The position numbers and the translations under genes were made by a program. 6,910 bases of DNA from an uncultured Roseburia sp. (GTDB taxonomy: Bacteria > Bacillota > Clostridia > Lachnospirales > Lachnospiraceae), in NCBI GenBank assembly GCA_905206195.1, contig CAJLGN010000069.1, forward strand, positions 1 through 6,910, given 5' to 3'. Below, piece after piece: positions 1 through 6,227 of the stretch (the first letter of the stretch is position 1; each line of letters opens with the position of its first letter). The notes under the pieces were generated by a model. It saw only the letters and a program-made list of their open reading frames with translations, was not told the DNA's origin and made no database searches.

Positions 1-56
1 TTCAGATAAAACTTTCTATTGTATGCGCTCGCGCCGCAGAGCACTACTTCTTGCAT
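1..56 (-). CDS. N-terminal fragment of a small protein, possibly DUF6145 family
   Basis: Downstream of birA on the same strand, an open frame begins with ATG at 56 and runs off the left edge, giving about 18 codons that read MQEVVLCGASAYNRKFYL. The start VVLCGA-S-x-Y-x-x-K-[FY]-Y-[LF] is what I recall for the N-terminus of the DUF6145 family, a small uncharacterised protein family common in Lachnospiraceae; this is recognition from memory on a very short stretch. A GAGAGG ribosome-binding sequence (63-68) lies 6 nt upstream of this ATG. In-frame alternatives at 80 (ATG) and 83 (GTG, with GGAG 8 nt upstream) would add eight or nine residues, but the short leader before VVLCG fits the family better. 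The spacer to birA is about 50 nt with no terminator, so it is probably in the same transcript. Function unknown. Confidence 0.5.
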   Translation of the reverse strand, partial: MQEVVLCGASAYNRKFYL

Positions 57-108
57 ATCCTGCCTCTCTTTCCACTCCATCACGCGGACGACTCCAAAAT
101 ACCGGCCA

Positions 109-1086
109 CTACACGTAGCCGTAAATACCCCGCACAGAAACCTCCCCCGAGGACACCAGTCTCCGGCTCTCCCACGTATCGACAATCAGCTCACCCCGCG
201 CGCTGATTCCCATCGCTTTCCCCTCAAAAGGTTCCTTCGGATCTAAAACCTTTACGGTCTGGTGAAGGTTGACCAGATGCGCGTCATATTCTTTCACAAG
301 TCCACTGAGATCTTCCGTCCCCAGAAAAATTGCATAGTAGCGCTCAAACTGCTCCCAGACCTCCTCGATCAACTCCGCCCGATTCTGCCGTCTCCCCGTC
401 TCCAAAAAAATCGACGTCGCCTTGCCGCGAAGCTCGCCGGGAAAATCCTCATTATGTACATTGATCCCGATGCCAATGACGATATGATTGATATAGTCAA
501 ACTGCGCGCTCATCTCCGTGAGAATCCCACAGACCTTTTTGCCGTTCATTACAATATCATTGGGCCATTTAATTCCTGCCGGCTGCCCTGTAATTCTGCG
601 GATCGCCGCGGATACCGCAAGCGCTGCCACCAGGGTCAGCATGGGCGCCCCACTCGGATCAATCTGCGGCTTTAACAGCAGCGTCATAAAGATCCCTGTT
701 CCCCTCCTGGCCTCCCATCCTCTGCCTCTTCTGCCTCTGCCCGCATCCTGCTGCTCCGCCACCACCAGCGTCCCGCTCGGATATCCCCCCTCCGCAAGCT
801 GCTTCGCCTTTGTATTGGTGGAATCCACCACCGGGAAATAGAGTATCTCCTGTCCAACCCACTCCGTTCGGCAGACGCTCTTTAGCTCCTCTCTGCTCAG
901 ACAATCCGGCACAGAAACCAACCGGTAACCGCGGTTTGGGACTGCCTCGATCTCATACCCGGCTTCTTTTAGCTGGTTGATTCCCTTCCAGACTGCCGTT
1001 CTTGACACTCCAAATTTCTCACACAGATCCTGTCCGGACACATAGTCCTCCGCCTCTCTGAGCGCAATCAGTAACTCCGTTTTCAT
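109..1086 (-). CDS. birA: Biotin--[acetyl-CoA-carboxylase] ligase / biotin operon repressor BirA
   Basis: Class II biotin protein ligase: it makes biotinyl-5'-AMP from biotin and ATP and transfers biotin to the acceptor lysine of biotin carboxyl carrier domains. The DNA-binding form also represses biotin genes. The 325-residue product has an N-terminal winged helix-turn-helix (about residues 3-60, with VSGQDLCEKFGVSRTAVWK as the recognition region), so it is the bifunctional rather than the short class I type. The catalytic domain follows, with VDSTN (87-91), the biotinyl-AMP loop GRGRRGRGW (116-124), KWPND (173-177) and GILTE (187-191). The C-terminal SH3-like domain ends near 325. I chose ATG at 1086 because BirA proteins usually start MK(T)-x-I/L just before the HTH, and GAGGA lies 11 nt upstream. 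The GTG at 1104 would overlap the argF stop (GTGA) but has no ribosome-binding site. The short distance from argF implies co-transcription. No biotin synthesis genes or BirA operator are visible. Confidence 0.95.
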   Translation of the reverse strand: MKTELLIALREAEDYVSGQDLCEKFGVSRTAVWKGINQLKEAGYEIEAVPNRGYRLVSVPDCLSREELKSVCRTEWVGQEILYFPVVDSTNTKAKQLAEGGYPSGTLVVAEQQDAGRGRRGRGWEARRGTGIFMTLLLKPQIDPSGAPMLTLVAALAVSAAIRRITGQPAGIKWPNDIVMNGKKVCGILTEMSAQFDYINHIVIGIGINVHNEDFPGELRGKATSIFLETGRRQNRAELIEEVWEQFERYYAIFLGTEDLSGLVKEYDAHLVNLHQTVKVLDPKEPFEGKAMGISARGELIVDTWESRRLVSSGEVSVRGIYGYV

Positions 1087-1100
1087 TCCCGTCTCTATCC

Positions 1101-2090
1101 TCACTCACGCAGGGTGGCGAGCATCACAGCCTTGATGGTGTGCATGCGGTTCTCGGCCTCGTCAAAGACAACCGATCTCTCACCCTCAAATACTTCGTCC
1201 GTCACCTCAAGCTCGGAGTGCCCAAATTTCTGATATACTTCCTTGCCAATGGCAGTCTTTAGATCATGAAATGCCGGCAGACAATGCATGAAGATCGCGT
1301 CCGGTTTGGCATTTTCCATCGCCGCTTGATTGACCTGATACGGCATCAGTTCGCGCAAGCGCTCCTCCCAGACTGCATCCGGCTCCCCCATGGACACCCA
1401 AACATCCGTGTAAATGACATCCGCACCTTTTGTTCCCGCTGCAACATCCTCGGTGAGCGTGATTGTCCCTCCCGTCTCAGCCGCAGTCTTTTTGCAGTAA
1501 GCGATCAACTCTTCATCCGGGAAATACTTGGCGGACGTACAAGCCACAAAATCCATGCCAAGCTTTGCGCAGGTCACCATCAATGAATTGCCCATGTTGT
1601 AGCGGGCGTCTCCCATGTACACGAGCTTCACGCCCTTTAGTCGTCCTAGGTGCTCTCGAATGGTGAGCATATCCGCGAGCATCTGCGTCGGGTGAAACTC
1701 GTTAGTGAGTCCATTCCACACTGGCACTCCCGCATATTCCGCCAATTCCTCGACGATGTCCTGCCCAAACCCGCGATATTCGATCCCGTCAAACATTCTT
1801 CCAAGAACCCGGGCTGTATCCGGGATACTTTCCTTTTTACCAATCTGAGAGCCGGACGAATCCAGGTAGGTCACATGCATACCGAGATCGTGCGCAGCGA
1901 CCTCAAATGCGCAGCGTGTCCGCGTGCTGGTCTTCTCAAAAATAAGCGCGATGTTTTTCCCTCTCAGGCTATCGTGCGCCATTCCCTTCTTTTTCTTCTC
2001 CTTTAGCTCCTCTGCGAGGTCAATCAGATATACAATCTCCTCCGGTGTATAATCCATCAACTTTAAAAAACTGCGTCCTGCCAAATTCAT
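1101..2090 (-). CDS. argF: Ornithine carbamoyltransferase
   Basis: Cytosolic enzyme joining carbamoyl phosphate and ornithine to give citrulline, either in arginine synthesis (ArgF) or, in reverse, in the arginine deiminase pathway (ArcB). The 329-residue product matches the usual ~330. The carbamoyl-phosphate loop STRTR is at 55-59, HPTQ at 133-136, the ornithine-binding DVWVSMGE at 229-236, and the catalytic HCLPAFHD at 269-276. The start at 2090 gives the typical N-terminus ([11 protein letters not shown]) and has AGGAGG at 2100-2105, spaced 9 nt. The frame stays open upstream to 2159, but that extension is not family-like. Neither arcA/arcC nor argCJBD is present in the window, so anabolic versus catabolic use cannot be settled; argF is the default name. 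No ArgR-box-like palindrome is seen upstream. The stop lies about 14 nt before the chosen birA start, so the two are very likely one operon. Confidence 0.95.
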   Translation of the reverse strand: MNLAGRSFLKLMDYTPEEIVYLIDLAEELKEKKKKGMAHDSLRGKNIALIFEKTSTRTRCAFEVAAHDLGMHVTYLDSSGSQIGKKESIPDTARVLGRMFDGIEYRGFGQDIVEELAEYAGVPVWNGLTNEFHPTQMLADMLTIREHLGRLKGVKLVYMGDARYNMGNSLMVTCAKLGMDFVACTSAKYFPDEELIAYCKKTAAETGGTITLTEDVAAGTKGADVIYTDVWVSMGEPDAVWEERLRELMPYQVNQAAMENAKPDAIFMHCLPAFHDLKTAIGKEVYQKFGHSELEVTDEVFEGERSVVFDEAENRMHTIKAVMLATLRE

Positions 2091-2160
2091 GCTTCTCCCC
2101 CTCCTCTTTCCCGCAACTACCGACCGCTCACCCGGCGGGACTTCGTGTTGAGGGAACAAT

Positions 2161-2182
2161 GGCTGTCACAGAAGTGACAGCC
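2161..2182 (-). other. Perfect 9-bp inverted repeat between the SPFH gene and argF
   Basis: GGCTGTCAC (2161-2169) and GTGACAGCC (2174-2182) are perfect reverse complements around a 4-base loop (AGAA on plus, TTCT on minus). The hairpin lies 30 nt past the SPFH stop and 71 nt before the argF start. On the minus strand it is followed by ATTGTTCCC, not a T-run, so it is not a classical intrinsic terminator. It could be a weak terminator, an RNA-stabilising or processing hairpin, or a DNA operator (TGTCAC-N4-GTGACA) for argF. I found no convincing argF promoter in this spacer, so argF may depend partly on read-through from the SPFH gene. Confidence 0.6.
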
Positions 2183-2211
2183 TGTAAATACCACGCAATT
2201 TGCACCATGTT

Positions 2212-3156
2212 CTATTTATTTGCCGGATCCATAGGATATGCAATCTCCGTCACAGACTTTGCCAGCCCGGCGATTCCCTGAATCTCCGACGGAATGATAA
2301 TCTTGGTCGCTTTTCCGTCCGCTGCCTTCGCAAACGCTTCCAGACTCTTTAGCTGGATGACACTTTGATCCGGCGCAGCCTCCTTGATCATGCGCAGACC
2401 ATCTGCATTTGCCTGCTGAATCTTTAAGATCGCCTCCGCCTGACCTTCTGCCTCGCGGATCGTGGCTTCCTTCTTCGCCTCCGCGCGTAGGATCGCCGCC
2501 TGCTTCTCAGCTTCCGCATCCAAAATCGCGGATTCCTTCTTGCCCTCTGCGACAAGAACAGTAGATTTCTTCTCGCCCTCCGCGCGCAGGATCGCTTCTC
2601 TTCGCTCACGCTCCGCCTTCATCTGCTTCTCCATCGCATCCTGGATGGCTGCCGGCGGGATGATGTTCTTGAGCTCGACGCGGTTTACCTTGATTCCCCA
2701 CGGATCAGTCGCCACGTCCAGCGTCGCGCGCATCTTGGTGTTGATCGTCTCTCTGGAGGTCAATGTCTCATCCAGTTCCAAATCACCAATGATATTGCGG
2801 AGTGTCGTCGCAGTCAGGTTCTCAATCGCCATGATTGGATTCTCAACCCCGTACGCATACAGTTTGGGATCCGTGATCTGATAATACACGACAGTGTCGA
2901 TCTGCATAGTTACGTTGTCCTTGGTGATTACCGGCTGCGGTGGAAAGTCCACCACCTGCTCCTTCAATGTCACCTTCTTCGCCACACGGTCGATAAATGG
3001 AATTTTAAAATGAATTCCCACCGACCAAGTCGCGAGATATCCCCCCAATCGCTCCACGATGAACGCGTGCGCCTGCGGTACAATCTTGATACAGGACGCT
3101 ACGATTGCTAATGCTAAAAGTGTCATAACAACAAATGCTACAATTAATGCTGGCAT
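2212..3156 (-). CDS. SPFH/band-7 (stomatin/prohibitin-like) membrane protein, paraslipin/QmcA type
   Basis: SPFH proteins form membrane-anchored oligomeric cages or microdomain scaffolds; in bacteria they are linked to membrane organisation and often to FtsH-type proteolysis. The 314-residue product has an N-terminal membrane segment (about 3-22). The SPFH domain follows (about 24-175), with family-typical stretches VPQAHAFIVERLG, G-I-H-F-K-IPFIDRVA, V-I-T-K-D-N-V, YAYGVENP and DPWGIKVNRVELK-x-I-x-PP. After it comes a charged coiled coil (about 176-250) containing five 11-residue repeats, then a C-terminal segment with SVIQLKSLEAFAKAADGKATKIIIPS, typical of the SLP-2/QmcA subgroup. The start at 3156 has GGAGG (3165-3169) 8 nt upstream. 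In many bacteria such genes sit next to an NfeD-like membrane protein; none is adjacent here. A terminator from the upstream hydrolase gene precedes it, so it probably has its own promoter in the AT-rich stretch 3180-3250. Confidence 0.93.
   Translation of the reverse strand: MPALIVAFVVMTLLALAIVASCIKIVPQAHAFIVERLGGYLATWSVGIHFKIPFIDRVAKKVTLKEQVVDFPPQPVITKDNVTMQIDTVVYYQITDPKLYAYGVENPIMAIENLTATTLRNIIGDLELDETLTSRETINTKMRATLDVATDPWGIKVNRVELKNIIPPAAIQDAMEKQMKAERERREAILRAEGEKKSTVLVAEGKKESAILDAEAEKQAAILRAEAKKEATIREAEGQAEAILKIQQANADGLRMIKEAAPDQSVIQLKSLEAFAKAADGKATKIIIPSEIQGIAGLAKSVTEIAYPMDPANK
2431..2595 (-). repeat. Five in-frame 33-bp units encoding hendecad coiled-coil repeats
   Basis: Residues 188-242 of the SPFH protein are five successive 11-residue units: AILRAEGEKKS, TVLVAEGKKES, AILDAEAEKQA, AILRAEAKKEA, TIREAEGQAEA. 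The pattern is [AT]-[IV]-L-x-A-E-[GA]-x-K-x-[SA], with regularly spaced hydrophobic, acidic and basic positions. An 11-residue period favours a nearly straight, right-handed coiled coil, as expected for the stalk of SPFH oligomers. At DNA level the units are similar but not identical, so this is a diverged internal repeat rather than an unstable tandem array. Confidence 0.8.
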
Positions 3157-3222
3157 AATTGGTTCCTCCCTTTGTTTTGGCTTCGACAGTAATCTCTTTG
3201 ATGTATTGTCCCCTATTTCAAT

Positions 3223-3247
3223 ATTATATTACTATATTTAATTTCAA
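3223..3247 (-). promoter_or_regulatory. Possible promoter of the SPFH gene
   Basis: On the minus strand a consensus -10 TATAAT is at 3223-3228 in a very AT-rich stretch about 70 nt upstream of the SPFH start. The only TTGAAA (3242-3247) is 13 nt away, too close for a standard -35; a second -10-like TATAGT at 3231-3236 has no good -35 either. The gene needs its own promoter because a terminator-like hairpin lies just upstream, so the location is likely but the exact elements are not settled. Confidence 0.35.
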
Positions 3248-3254
3248 ATTACAA

Positions 3255-3287
3255 GAAGAGATGGCTCGCTTCTAGAACCATCTCTTC
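3255..3287 (-). terminator. Intrinsic terminator-like hairpin after the SleB-type hydrolase gene
   Basis: GAAGAGATGG (3255-3264) and CCATCTCTTC (3278-3287) form a perfect 10-bp stem with a 13-nt loop that itself contains the palindrome TTCTAGAA. It lies 26 nt past the hydrolase stop. On the minus strand it is followed by TTGTAATTTG, a broken rather than pure T-tract, so termination may be incomplete. The tail runs into the AT-rich region proposed as the SPFH promoter. Confidence 0.6.
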
Positions 3288-3313
3288 CAACCTAATCTCT
3301 TCTATAAAAAATT

Positions 3314-4516
3314 TTAATAAAATACGTGGTTTCCAATCACGACACCCGGCTGACCGGATTCTGCTCTGCGAAAATGTGTCGCTCCACCGGTATTATCCAT
3401 ACCGTTGATCGCCTCCTGCGCAGCCTGCACACAGCTTGCTTTCGGCCCGCGTGCTATGACATTGGCCACAGCCCCTCTGCCTGCCGGTGGAAACTGACCA
3501 CTCTGATAGATCACTCCGTAGACACTGCCTGCATAACCACCGGATTTCACCCGGTTCATAACCACAGCTCCCACCGCGAGCTGACCCTCGTAAGGCTGAT
3601 TTCCCGCCTCACATTGAATCAATGCCGCGAGAAGAGTGACATCATCCACAGAAACTGCGACCGCCGCATTTTGGACAGTTCCTGCGCTTCCCACCTGTGC
3701 AGCCTTCGCTGCCGCAGCTTCCTCCGCGGCTCTCGCAAGTTCTGCCTGCTCCTCCTCGATGGTGACCGCTTCGCCGAGCGCAAGCTCTGTCGTCACATAT
3801 TCTGCACTGACATATCCCGTCTCTCCACCGTAGGTGACCGCCACCCAACCGTCCACCGCATTCGCATCATTGTCCACCGTCAAAGACATACCTGTCGACA
3901 CGGCCGCTATGACAGAACCCTCCGGATCTGCACTTCTTCTCACCCGAAGTCCGTTTGTCTGAATCTCGGCTTGTGTATCAAAATTCAAAGATGCGTAATT
4001 CATCGCATCTGCTCCAAATAAACAGTAGGCATTCATCACATACCCGTCAACCTTACCCGATACAACGCGTGTCCAGACATCACCGTACTCCACGACCTCC
4101 GCCACGTCCCCCCTGTAAAGCTTTCCTACAATCTCCGCATTCTCGTCTCCGGCTGCCCGGACATATAAAAATTCGTTTACATCTGCCATCACCCGGTTCT
4201 GCCATGCCACCTGCTCCTCCGTAAGAGCTGCCTCGGGCAATACTTCCTCCGGTGTCTCACCGGCAGCAACGATCGTCGTTTCCGCCTGTGTGATATCGGC
4301 AGTCACTGTCCCAAGATTCTCCAGTGCACTGACCTCAATCAGATCCATGCTGGCAACCACGCCCGCCGTTCCCTTTGTAGCTAATTCCGTCCTTGTCTCC
4401 GCTTCTATGGGTGCCGCTTCCACCACAACCCGATCCGCAGCGTCAGCGGCTGTGCTCATCATCACCAGCGAACCGGCAACCACAATACCCTCAACCACCC
4501 TTTTTCTCAAATTCAT
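3314..4516 (-). CDS. Secreted cell-wall hydrolase: signal peptide, two SH3b domains, SleB-type catalytic domain
   Basis: Predicted exported peptidoglycan hydrolase of 400 residues. Layout: signal peptide (KR at 5-6, hydrophobic core about 10-20, likely cleavage after ADA near 26); an acidic Ala/Glu/Thr-rich segment (about 28-110); SH3b repeat 1 (about 114-168, LYVRAAGDENAEIVGKLYRG to GYVMNAYCL); SH3b repeat 2 (about 187-245, GLRVRRSADPEGSVIAAV to GYVSAEYV); an Ala/Glu linker (246-288); and a Hydrolase_2/SleB domain (290-400). The catalytic domain has the conserved LLAALIQCEAGNQPYEGQ, with E303 at the position of the SleB catalytic glutamate, then VGAVVMNRV, GVIYQSGQF, GATHF and IGNHVFY ending the protein. 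SleB relatives are lytic transglycosylases known from spore cortex lysis, but SH3b-bearing forms in Clostridia are probably vegetative wall-remodelling enzymes. I chose ATG at 4516 because GGAGG lies 5 nt upstream; the in-frame ATG at 4528 overlaps that GGAGG. It is monocistronic, between its own strong promoter and a terminator. Confidence 0.9.
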   Translation of the reverse strand: MNLRKRVVEGIVVAGSLVMMSTAADAADRVVVEAAPIEAETRTELATKGTAGVVASMDLIEVSALENLGTVTADITQAETTIVAAGETPEEVLPEAALTEEQVAWQNRVMADVNEFLYVRAAGDENAEIVGKLYRGDVAEVVEYGDVWTRVVSGKVDGYVMNAYCLFGADAMNYASLNFDTQAEIQTNGLRVRRSADPEGSVIAAVSTGMSLTVDNDANAVDGWVAVTYGGETGYVSAEYVTTELALGEAVTIEEEQAELARAAEEAAAAKAAQVGSAGTVQNAAVAVSVDDVTLLAALIQCEAGNQPYEGQLAVGAVVMNRVKSGGYAGSVYGVIYQSGQFPPAGRGAVANVIARGPKASCVQAAQEAINGMDNTGGATHFRRAESGQPGVVIGNHVFY

Positions 4517-4521
4517 AAAAA

Positions 4522-4526
4522 CCTCC
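4522..4526 (-). promoter_or_regulatory. Ribosome-binding site that decides the hydrolase start
   Basis: GGAGG on the minus strand is separated by TTTTT from the ATG at 4516. The longer frame would start at the ATG at 4528, but that ATG is immediately followed by the GGAGG itself and has no upstream Shine-Dalgarno sequence. The shorter start also gives a normal signal peptide beginning MNLRKR. Confidence 0.75.
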
Positions 4527-4586
4527 ATCGGTGTTTACCAGATTATTGAAATAGTATTACACCTTTGTTCTATTTTATTCATCTTT

Positions 4587-4612
4587 ATTACAATTGTTAC
4601 GGATTTGTTACA
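4587..4612 (-). promoter_or_regulatory. TGTAAY direct repeats at the hydrolase transcription start (WalR-box-like)
   Basis: Read on the minus strand, TGTAAC (4607-4612), CGTAAC (4596-4601) and TGTAAT (4587-4592) lie in tandem; the first two are separated by exactly 5 nt. The WalR (YycF) box known from Bacillus and Staphylococcus is TGTWAH-N5-TGTWAH, so the first pair matches with one mismatch. WalR controls cell-wall hydrolase genes, which fits the gene. The repeats begin about where transcription should start, a position more consistent with repression than activation. A further TGTAAT is at 4556-4561. The assignment is inference; a walRK pair is not in this window. Confidence 0.4.
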
Positions 4613-4617
4613 TCGGC

Positions 4618-4646
4618 ATTATAGCAAAGCGGCGCACTTTTGTCAA
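4618..4646 (-). promoter_or_regulatory. Consensus SigA promoter of the SleB-type hydrolase gene
   Basis: On the minus strand a perfect -35 TTGACA (4641-4646) and perfect -10 TATAAT (4618-4623) are separated by 17 nt. Transcription should start near 4611, giving a leader of about 95 nt before the ATG at 4516. A fully consensus promoter suggests strong vegetative expression, or a promoter that is held in check by a regulator. No riboswitch fold was recognised in the leader. Confidence 0.88.
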
Positions 4647-4686
4647 GCTTTTGATTCTTCCTCCATTTCATCCCGTTACGCAGGGC

Positions 4687-4734
4687 AAAAAAACTGCGCA
4701 AATCCTTCATTTCAGCAGATTTGCGCAGTTTTTT
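4687..4734 (-). terminator. Strong bidirectional intrinsic terminator after pgi
   Basis: CTGCGCAAATC (4694-4704) and GATTTGCGCAG (4718-4728) form a perfect 11-bp stem with a 13-nt loop, flanked by A7 on the left and T6 on the right. On the minus strand the stem is followed by seven T residues, so it ends pgi transcription, whose stop is 33 nt upstream. Because the arms carry A-run and T-run symmetrically it would also work on the plus strand. It insulates pgi from the hydrolase promoter about 40 nt further on. Confidence 0.92.
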
Positions 4735-4767
4735 GTTCTTTTTGAAATTTTATCTTTTCTTTTTCAA

Positions 4768-6114
4768 TTATAATCTCTGTAACAAAGCCGCTCTGGCATC
4801 CTCATAGCCAGGTTTTCCAAGAAGTGCAAACATATTTTTCTTGTAGCTCTCCACCCCCGGCTGATCGAATGGATTTACGCCGAGGAGATAGCCACTGACA
4901 CCCACCGCAAACTCGAAGAGATAGAACAGCTCTCCGAGGTAGAACTCATTCTGCTCCGGAATTGTGATTATAAGATTTGGAACATTTCCGTCCGTGTGTG
5001 CCAGAATCGTTCCGTTCATCGCACTTTTATTCACGAAATCCATATCCTTACCAGCCAGATAGTTTAAACCATCCAGGTCAGTCGGCTCCTCGCCAATCAC
5101 CACGCTCTCCCTCGATTTCTCGATACTGAGCACAGTCTCGAACATCACGCGCGCGCCATCCTGAATGAACTGTCCCATAGAGTGCAGATCGGTGGTCAGA
5201 TCCACGGATGCCGGGAACAGGCCCTTCTGGTCCTTTCCTTCGCTCTCGCCGTAGAGCTGCTTCCACCACTCAGCCACATAGTGAAGACTTGGTTCGTAAT
5301 TGGCGAGCACCTCGATAGATTTGCCCTTTCGAAGCAAGATGTTGCGAACTGCCGCATACTGTAGAGCATCGTTCTCCGCAAATTCCTTCTCCAACGCAAG
5401 TTTTCTCCCCTCAGCAGCTCCCTCCATCAACTTGTCAAGGTCTGCTCCACTGACCGCAATTGGAAGAAGACCCACTGCCGTGAGTACGGAAAAGCGCCCT
5501 CCAACGTCGTCGGGCACAACAAAGGTCTCATACCCCTCCTCCGTTGCCAGATTCTTGAGCGCACCTCTGGCCTTGTCCGTAGTCGCATAAATTCTTTTCG
5601 CAGCTCCGTCTTTTCCGTATTTCTTCTCAAGCATCTCCTTGAACACGCGGAAAGCAATCGCAGGCTCCGTGGTGGTTCCCGACTTTGAGATGATATTTAC
5701 GGAAAAATCTCTATCCCCGATCACATCCACAAGTCCCTTTAAATAAGTGCTGCTGATGCTGTTGCCCGCATAATAAATCTCCGGGGTTTTGCGAACCTCT
5801 TTCGGTAAATTATTATAAAATCCATGCCGCAAGAACTCGATCGCCGCTCTTGCTCCGAGATAGGATCCCCCAATGCCAATGACGATGAGCACCTCAGAAT
5901 CCGCCTGAATTCTCTCCGCCGCTTTCTTGATCCTCGCAAACTCTTCCTTGTCATAATCTACCGGAAGGTCGATCCAGCCCAAAAAATCATTGCCTGCCCC
6001 GGTTTTCGACGCCAGCTGCTCCTTTGCATCGGCAACAAGCCGCGTCATATAGGAGACCTCCTCCTCACTGATAAAACCTGCCGCCTTTGAATAGTCAAAA
6101 GATACTTTTCCCAT
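4768..6114 (-). CDS. pgi: Glucose-6-phosphate isomerase
   Basis: Cytosolic enzyme interconverting glucose-6-phosphate and fructose-6-phosphate, in glycolysis and gluconeogenesis. The 448-residue product is the compact Firmicute type (about 450) rather than the ~550-residue enterobacterial/eukaryotic type. Visible features are GIGGSYLGA (80-88), the phosphate-binding SKSGTTTE (143-150), the first PGI signature [16 protein letters not shown] (203-218), YGESEGK with the putative catalytic E290, H311 in DLHSMGQ, and the second signature [15 protein letters not shown] with K425. Glu, His and Lys at these places are the catalytic set known for this family, so the enzyme looks intact. The start at 6114 has AAAGGAG (6122-6128) 7 nt upstream. 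The gene ends in a strong terminator; 113 nt separate it from the small membrane protein gene upstream, with a moderate promoter candidate and no clear terminator there. Confidence 0.97.
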   Translation of the reverse strand: MGKVSFDYSKAAGFISEEEVSYMTRLVADAKEQLASKTGAGNDFLGWIDLPVDYDKEEFARIKKAAERIQADSEVLIVIGIGGSYLGARAAIEFLRHGFYNNLPKEVRKTPEIYYAGNSISSTYLKGLVDVIGDRDFSVNIISKSGTTTEPAIAFRVFKEMLEKKYGKDGAAKRIYATTDKARGALKNLATEEGYETFVVPDDVGGRFSVLTAVGLLPIAVSGADLDKLMEGAAEGRKLALEKEFAENDALQYAAVRNILLRKGKSIEVLANYEPSLHYVAEWWKQLYGESEGKDQKGLFPASVDLTTDLHSMGQFIQDGARVMFETVLSIEKSRESVVIGEEPTDLDGLNYLAGKDMDFVNKSAMNGTILAHTDGNVPNLIITIPEQNEFYLGELFYLFEFAVGVSGYLLGVNPFDQPGVESYKKNMFALLGKPGYEDARAALLQRL

Positions 6115-6174
6115 GTCTGCTCTCCTTTGTCTCTGAAAAGAATGACTTAATTCCCAAATTCTTGATTAAGCCTA

Positions 6175-6203
6175 ATTTTATCAAACCCTTTTTCATCCCG
6201 CAA
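6175..6203 (-). promoter_or_regulatory. Candidate promoter of pgi
   Basis: On the minus strand, TTGCGG (6198-6203) and TAAAAT (6175-6180) are separated by 17 nt, about 60 nt upstream of the pgi start. The -10 matches consensus at five of six positions and the -35 at three of six, so this is plausible but not strong. Transcription from the upstream small gene could also reach pgi. Confidence 0.4.
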
Positions 6204-6227
6204 GCGGTTTCTGCGAGGGGACGATCC

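Noticed and set aside
262..841. Overlapping plus-strand open frames opposite birA
   Set aside because: They mirror the birA coding sequence, give low-complexity Pro/Leu/Arg-rich translations and have no supporting signals.
2091..2159. N-terminal extension of argF by 23 residues
   Set aside because: The extension is not ornithine carbamoyltransferase-like and the AGGAGG at 2100-2105 clearly serves the ATG at 2090.
2462..2881. Plus-strand frame of 139 codons opposite the SPFH gene
   Set aside because: The Ser/Ala/Phe-rich repeats are the antisense of the hendecad repeats of the SPFH stalk, not a separate protein.
3326..4021. Long plus-strand open frame (231 codons) opposite the SleB-type hydrolase
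   Set aside because: It lies antisense to a clear gene, its translation is rich in Arg/His/Cys/Ser as expected for a shadow frame, and no ribosome-binding site or family match is evident.
4516..4611. Riboswitch (c-di-AMP ydaO type) in the hydrolase leader
   Set aside because: c-di-AMP riboswitches often precede wall hydrolase genes, but this ~95-nt AT-rich leader is too short and lacks the conserved helices and sequence blocks I would expect.
6190..6227. Possible terminator after the small membrane protein gene
   Set aside because: Only short or bulged stems can be formed (CCGCTTGCGG, GGGA-TCG-TCCC) and no T-run follows on the minus strand, so read-through to pgi cannot be excluded.
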